Source: Chitinolyticbacter albus (GTDB lineage Bacteria; Pseudomonadota; Gammaproteobacteria; Burkholderiales; Chitinibacteraceae). Taken from it: DNA of 64,000 nucleotides. The notes beneath the pieces were generated by a model that was not told the DNA's origin, made no database searches, and saw only the letters and a list, made by a program, of their open reading frames with translations. The position numbers and the translations under genes are program-made. The stretch spans positions 37,543 to 101,542 of the forward strand of contig NZ_JANBVF010000014.1 of assembly GCF_024437655.1 (NCBI RefSeq). The letters run 5' to 3'. Shown here one piece after another: positions 59,724 through 64,000 of this stretch. How positions within the stretch are numbered: the first letter of the stretch is position 1; each line of letters starts with the position of its first letter.

Positions 59724-60680
59724 TCAGGCGGCGGCGCTGTCGGCTGGCGCCTTGTTCTCGTTGGCGGCGTTCGCGCTGCGCGTCACCTTGCTGCGGGTGA
59801 CGCTGCGGCGACCGTCGATGGCGACTGGCACCGTGCCGTCCACCGTTACGCGGCGTACCACGCGGTGTGCATCGCCGTAGTCATCCACGGCGTAGTGCTG
59901 GGTGGCGCGGTTGTCCCACACTGCTACATCGCCCGGCTGCCAGCGCCAGCGCACGGTGTTCTCCAGGCGGGTGACGTGGCTCTGCAGCAGGTTGAAGAGA
60001 TGCACGCCGTCGCTGGTCGGCAGGCCGAGGATGCGCTTCACAAAATGGCCCAGCAGCAGGTGGCGCTCGCCGGTTTCCGGGTGCACGTGCACCACCGGGT
60101 GCTCGGTCTCGTAGACGGTCGACGTGAACACTTCGTGGTAGCGCTTCAATGCTTCCGGATCGGCTTGCGGCTTGCGCGCGGCATAGTCGTATTCGTTGCT
60201 GTGCACGGCCCACAGCTTGTCCGCCAGCTCGCGCAGTTCAGGCGCGAGATCGTTGTAGGCGGTGTGGGTATTGGCCCAGACAGTGTCGCCACCGGCCTCG
60301 GGGATGGTCACCCCGCGCAGGATGGATGCCTGCGGGTAGGCATCGACGAAGGTCACATCGGTGTGCCAGCTGTTGGCGCGGCCGCCGTATTTGGAATCGA
60401 GTTCCAGCACGAAGCTCGTGCCTTCCTTGGTGTGCGCCGTCGGGTGCTGTACGGCCTGGTCGCCGAACAGGGTGACGAGCTGCTCCTGGCTCGCGTCGTC
60501 CAGGTGCGTCTGGCCCCGGAAGAACACCACCTTGTACTTGAGCCAGACGGCACGGATGAAATCACGCGTGGCTGCCGGCAGATCCGGTGCGAGCGTCACG
60601 CCACGGATTTCAGCGCCGATGCGACCGGCAACCGGGTGGACCGAAATGCCCGCAGGCGGATTGCTGAGGATGTCTGACAT
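59724..60680 (-). CDS. Alpha-ketoglutarate-dependent dioxygenase, TauD/AtsK type (alkylsulfatase-like)
   Basis: Fe(II)/2-oxoglutarate dioxygenase of 318 residues that releases sulfur from organic sulfonates or sulfate esters. The iron triad is H106-x-D108 (WHTDVTF) and H262 (TQHYAV), with the 2-oxoglutarate arginine at R276/R277. The segments GRIGAEIRG, FFRGQTHLDD and STVYETEHPVV look closer to the alkylsulfatase AtsK than to taurine dioxygenase, judged from memory of those families. An unconserved Ala-rich tail (~295-318) is added. ATG 60680 follows aaggagc. A consensus sigma-54 promoter lies upstream. No tauABC or ssu transporter genes are near. Confidence 0.88.
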   Translation of the reverse strand: MSDILSNPPAGISVHPVAGRIGAEIRGVTLAPDLPAATRDFIRAVWLKYKVVFFRGQTHLDDASQEQLVTLFGDQAVQHPTAHTKEGTSFVLELDSKYGGRANSWHTDVTFVDAYPQASILRGVTIPEAGGDTVWANTHTAYNDLAPELRELADKLWAVHSNEYDYAARKPQADPEALKRYHEVFTSTVYETEHPVVHVHPETGERHLLLGHFVKRILGLPTSDGVHLFNLLQSHVTRLENTVRWRWQPGDVAVWDNRATQHYAVDDYGDAHRVVRRVTVDGTVPVAIDGRRSVTRSKVTRSANAANENKAPADSAAA

Positions 60681-60725
60681 CGCTTGCTCCTTGAATGGGT
60701 TTGTCGGCACGGCAGAGCCGGCACG

Positions 60726-60740
60726 TCCCTGCTGCAGGGA
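60726..60740. repeat. Perfect 15-base palindrome in the dioxygenase leader
   Basis: TCCCTGC-T-GCAGGGA lies right at the predicted transcription start of the dioxygenase gene, between its sigma-54 promoter and the ribosome site. It could be an operator or a 5' hairpin. Confidence 0.5.
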
Positions 60741-60752
60741 TGCCTCCATATG

Positions 60753-60768
60753 AGCAAAGTACGTGCCA
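60753..60768 (-). promoter_or_regulatory. Consensus sigma-54 promoter of the dioxygenase gene
   Basis: The minus strand reads TGGCACGTACTTTGCT, a complete match to TGGCACG-N4-TTGCW. Transcription should start near 60741, leaving a leader of about 60 bases. Confidence 0.88.
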
Positions 60769-61286
60769 GATTAATTTTTCAGTATTTATGGGAATAAGGG
60801 TGTGATGGCGGACCATGGCGTGCTGGGTTCGGCGCACTAGTGCGACAGGGTGTGCGAAAGCCAGCAGCAAGCTTGATTGGGTTCAATGCTGGCGGAGTGG
60901 GAGCCGACACCAGGGGCGTGTGGCCGATGCCAGATTGCTGCACGCCTGGGCTTCGAATGCCTGCCGCAACGGCAACATGGTGTTGAGCGGGGGGGGCGCG
61001 ACAGCTGTGCGAACACGATCGCGCGTCGCTCGTTCTGAAGCATGACTAGACAAGCCGATCCGGCGGGATGCTCAAGGTTCTGCATCGCCTGCCTGCATCG
61101 CACCCGGGGATGTTGCCAGATTCATGCGAACTGCGTTTTCTGCATGGTCGACTAGTGCTCTCGGCATTGTCGGTAGAGATCTGGGGATGAGCGGCACAGG
61201 GCTGTAGCACCGTTTAAATTACTTGGTTGTTAAAATAGTGAAAGTTTTGTGTTGTAAATATGTAATTAAACATAAGGAGCGCGCAC
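60769..61286. other. Intergenic region, divergent control of dioxygenase and lyase
   Basis: About 520 bases with no convincing gene. The part near 60769 should hold enhancer sites for the sigma-54 activator. The part from ~61205 is strikingly AT-rich and ends in aaggagcg, the ribosome site for the lyase gene at 61287; promoter hexamers there are ambiguous. Confidence 0.55.
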
Positions 61287-63818
61287 ATGCTGTTCAAACT
61301 CAAACCCCTAGGCCTCGCGGTCTCAATGATGAGCATCCTGGCAGGCCCGCTGTTTGCGGATGACACCATCCCGGACAGCCCGGTTACCGAACGGGATCTC
61401 GGCCGCCGTCCGCTTGCGGTCTACAACAACGACGTTGCCATCGGGGAAGATGGCGCTGGCACCATCACACAGCGCCCCGTGGTATTGCGCTGGCATAGAT
61501 ACCCCACCGCATACTATCGCGTCAGGATTACCAAGGACGGCCAGCAGGTGGTGAACACGGTCGTCAACAAGCCTTGGTTCATCCCCGAAGGCCTGGATTT
61601 CGGTACTTACAAGTGGACCTATACCGCGTTAAAAAACGGTACTGTGCTTCCCAATGACGTCACCTCAACGGAGCAGACCTTTACCTTGTCGAAGGTGACC
61701 GTTGCTGCCGCCGCTGAAGCGGCCAGTGCATCTGATACCTACACATACACGGGGGAGGATGCAAACGAGCCAGCCTACGATGTCTACAACCAGCAAAGGA
61801 AGATTGAAACATTGGTAGGGGAGACGCTCGCGAAGTCACATCCGCGTTCGTTGCCGAGTGAGGGGGAGCTTACAGCCTGGACGCAGTCGCTGGAGCAACG
61901 AGGTCTGTTGAACGACCTGATTAACCAGGCCACTAAGACAGTGGCCGTGCCTGCCTTTATGAATTCCAGTTTGGTGAGTTTTAGCGACGAGCAGCTACGT
62001 GATCTGAATACGGTTTTTTTTCCTCAATTGCTGAAACAGGCAACAGCCTTGGCGGCATTGAGAAAATTGCGGCCGGAAATATACAATGCCAATGTGGCAA
62101 ATTATCGCAATGTGGTTGTAGAGGTTGCTAGCTGGTCTTATGCTAGCGGTAGTCCTACCTTACAGGTGAAGGCTGATCAAATTAATCGCCAGATTGCGCT
62201 TGTTCTGGCGGTTACATATGACTGGTTTTTTACCCAGCTGGATGGTGCACAAAAGACTGCATTTTTGGAGAATATTGATGCACGATTGATTAAGGTGAAG
62301 AATGATGCGCTAGGGCTTGATCCTTGGTTGCTCGGCTCTCATCAATGGACTGCCGCCAATTATGCGGCAACAATCGGAGCTTTGGTGGGCTCAAGCGAGC
62401 CCACCCCTCCAGGTGCGGCAACGCCCAATGATCGCTGGCTTTCTTCTATGCTGCCACATTGTATTTCCACGATTTCACCTTGGGGAGGAGAGGATGGCGG
62501 GTTTGGCAATGGCATGGGCTACCTTGCCAATGCGCTCGATTCGATGATTCCACTATGGGATATGATTAAAACCGCGACTGGCGTGAATCTTTACAAGACA
62601 TCCTGGGCTCGCAATACAGGGAAATTTCTGGCCTATATGACCCCCCCTGGTGCTACGGAGGTCTTGTTCGGTGACCAGGGTGGGGAAGGTGTTGCGAAGG
62701 AGGTTACTGTTGGCTGGGCAACGCGCACTCAGGTGTCTGAGGCGAAGTGGCTTGCCCAAGCTTATCTTGCGGCAGAATACGATGCTGGGCTTGGCGCAAT
62801 CGCAAAGTCTGATCATATGCTTTCCGCTACCCCAGCCCCCGATATGATCGCGGAGAAGTTCAAGTTGGACTCCGCGCTTCAATTCGAGCGCAGCCCGCGT
62901 CTTGCAATAAATGATCGTTATTGGAACAGGTCGACCGGTTGGGTGGCGCTGTACAATGGTATTCGGTTGCCAGCGGCCGAGCGTACCGCGATATACTTCA
63001 AATCCAGTCCGTTTGGCTCGTATAACCACAGCCACGCGGATCAAAACGGCTTTGTCCTTTACCACAAAGGCGAGGCAATGGCGGTCGACTCTGGGGTTTT
63101 TGATGGTTATGGCGATAAATACCCCCACTATGTTCAATGGTATACGCAGACCAAAGCCCACAATGCGATTACCTACGATGGTGTTGATGAATATGGTGGT
63201 CTTGGACAATTTATAGACGTGCTTCGGCAGGATAGTCACGATATCTACTATTTGAATTTCTCGTCTGGAGCCATCAAGTCGGCACCGGAGGGGGGGCTGA
63301 ATCATAACTTCGAGTTGGTGGTGGGCGATGCCTTGCCGGCATATAAGAATCAAGCCCCGAATTTCAAGATTGCATTGCGTGGGCTGGTTTATCATCGGCC
63401 TAGCAATACGCTCTTGATTCTGGATCGTATGTTTGTTGATGCCGCTGCGCCCCGGTATTGGGAGTGGAATTTGCATACGCCGACTCAAATGCAAGCGGAT
63501 GGAGTAAATCGCTGGCGCTGGCAGAAGGGGGATTCCAATGTTTGTCTTCAGTACGTATTTCCGCAAAATCGCAGTTTTGTATTAAGTCAAAAGCAAGGCT
63601 ACCCTGTTCAGCCCGCTGGGGGTAAAGTGGTAAAGGAAAATTGGCACCAGAAATGGAAAACAGCACAGCGGGCCGCTATTTTTGAGCAGGCAACAGTGCT
63701 TGTGCCTGATTGCGGTAGCCCGGATGTATCGCTCGTGCGAATTGGTGACGGAAAATATAATTACACCGTGAATGGGCAGACTTTCCAGATCAACCTCAAG
63801 CAGTACGCCAATTACTAA
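61287..63818 (+). CDS. Secreted heparinase II/III-family polysaccharide lyase-like protein (DUF4962-type N-terminus)
   Basis: An 843-residue exported protein. A signal peptide ends near LFA24, then comes a beta domain (~30-140), an (alpha/alpha)-toroid (~165-530) with DGGFGNGMGYLANA and TPPGATEVLFGDQGGE, and a heparinase II/III beta-sandwich with the typical SYNHSHADQNGFVLYHKGE and AHNAITYDG. Such enzymes cleave uronic-acid polysaccharides by beta-elimination; the substrate (heparin-like, alginate or bacterial polymer) is unclear. From about 61750 on, the GC content and codon choice are visibly lower than in every other gene here, suggesting horizontal acquisition. Confidence 0.85.
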   Translation: MLFKLKPLGLAVSMMSILAGPLFADDTIPDSPVTERDLGRRPLAVYNNDVAIGEDGAGTITQRPVVLRWHRYPTAYYRVRITKDGQQVVNTVVNKPWFIPEGLDFGTYKWTYTALKNGTVLPNDVTSTEQTFTLSKVTVAAAAEAASASDTYTYTGEDANEPAYDVYNQQRKIETLVGETLAKSHPRSLPSEGELTAWTQSLEQRGLLNDLINQATKTVAVPAFMNSSLVSFSDEQLRDLNTVFFPQLLKQATALAALRKLRPEIYNANVANYRNVVVEVASWSYASGSPTLQVKADQINRQIALVLAVTYDWFFTQLDGAQKTAFLENIDARLIKVKNDALGLDPWLLGSHQWTAANYAATIGALVGSSEPTPPGAATPNDRWLSSMLPHCISTISPWGGEDGGFGNGMGYLANALDSMIPLWDMIKTATGVNLYKTSWARNTGKFLAYMTPPGATEVLFGDQGGEGVAKEVTVGWATRTQVSEAKWLAQAYLAAEYDAGLGAIAKSDHMLSATPAPDMIAEKFKLDSALQFERSPRLAINDRYWNRSTGWVALYNGIRLPAAERTAIYFKSSPFGSYNHSHADQNGFVLYHKGEAMAVDSGVFDGYGDKYPHYVQWYTQTKAHNAITYDGVDEYGGLGQFIDVLRQDSHDIYYLNFSSGAIKSAPEGGLNHNFELVVGDALPAYKNQAPNFKIALRGLVYHRPSNTLLILDRMFVDAAAPRYWEWNLHTPTQMQADGVNRWRWQKGDSNVCLQYVFPQNRSFVLSQKQGYPVQPAGGKVVKENWHQKWKTAQRAAIFEQATVLVPDCGSPDVSLVRIGDGKYNYTVNGQTFQINLKQYANY

Positions 63819-63844
63819 TTATTTGATAGCTGCATGTTGTATCT

Positions 63845-63868
63845 AACGGGTGGCATGCCACCCGTTTT
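63845..63868 (+). terminator. Terminator after the lyase gene
   Basis: Perfect inverted repeat aacgggtggca / tgccacccgtt followed by tt, 26 bases after the stop codon. Confidence 0.8.
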
Positions 63869-63869
63869 C

Positions 63870-64000
63870 AATCGCCCTCGCGTTTATTTTTAGCGCTTGC
63901 GTGCCACCGCGAACAGACGGCGATACGGCGGCAGCGTCACGCAATCCCGTTACGGATAGGTGTTGCATCCCGGACGATAATCTTAGCCCTCGTAGTTGGC
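63870..64000. other. Right window edge, no supported gene
   Basis: GC-rich sequence resumes. On the minus strand short in-frame ends (stops at 63890-63892 and 63983-63985) might be the tail of a leftward gene entering from outside, but the readable stretch is too short to support a call. Confidence 0.3.

Noticed and set aside
59406..60677. 423-codon plus-strand open frame over the dioxygenase gene
   Set aside because: Antisense shadow: the minus-strand frame has the iron-binding motifs, a ribosome site and a promoter, while this one has none.
60815..61045. Small open frame in the dioxygenase-lyase gap
   Set aside because: No ribosome site, no conserved pattern and composition like random GC-rich sequence.
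63983..64000. Possible C-terminus (ANYEG, then stop) of a leftward gene at the right edge
   Set aside because: Only five codons are visible, far too few to support a gene call.

Overview
The window reads as a contiguous chromosomal segment of a GC-rich, motile, Gram-negative betaproteobacterium. Three things point to Neisseriales, near the chitin-degrading Chitinibacteraceae/Chromobacteriaceae: the classic betaproteobacterial block rpoE-rseABC-mucD-lepA-lepB-DUF4845-rnc-era-recO, polar-flagellum regulation of the FleSR/FlrBC type with CheV and CheZ, and a secreted protease with chitin-binding modules. This placement is inference, because no rRNA is present. I see no tRNA, rRNA, CRISPR array, insertion sequence or prophage.

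Layout. 1-16.8 kb is a motility island. A leftward chemotaxis operon (cheV-cheV-cheY-cheZ-cheA, with cheA running off the left edge) diverges from a rightward block: the histidine kinase fleS, an HsbA/HsbR-type partner-switching pair, a receiver-less cheB, the sigma-54 activator fleR, a clear sigma-54 promoter, then fliEFGHIJ. 16.8-22.4 kb carries pepN with a coupled acetyltransferase, and a siroheme sulfite/nitrite reductase with its DUF934 partner. 22.5-24.8 kb encodes an S8 protease with two chitin-binding domains, followed by a small lipoprotein that resembles a free-standing protease propeptide. 24.9-34.9 kb carries an orphan yejF-like ABC ATPase, an Aer-like chemoreceptor, clpB behind a sigma-32 promoter, a membrane GGDEF protein, cysG, a small cytochrome c and an unknown protein. 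34.9-38.8 kb is an unusual pair, an AAA ATPase and a membrane-anchored SF2 helicase, transcribed behind nadB. 40.4-50.4 kb is the envelope-stress and essential housekeeping block. 50.4-59.3 kb holds a SpoIIAA-like protein, a large unknown protein, and several small operons (darP-HAD-mog-esterase, pmbA-folA, nitroreductase-methyltransferase) plus a GST. 59.7-60.8 kb is an alkylsulfatase-like dioxygenase with a consensus sigma-54 promoter. 61.3-63.8 kb is a secreted heparinase II/III-like lyase whose base composition is visibly lower in GC.

Connections. Sigma-54 appears twice: in flagellar class III control (FleR to fliE) and at the sulfur-scavenging dioxygenase. Sulfur metabolism recurs (cysI-DUF934, cysG for siroheme, the dioxygenase). 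Extracellular polymer use recurs (chitin-binding protease, heparinase-like lyase, and possibly the GGDEF sensor with a jelly-roll-like periplasmic part). The best candidates for undescribed biology are the helicase-ATPase pair, the protease with a free lipoprotein pro-domain, and the partner switch embedded between fleS and fleR.
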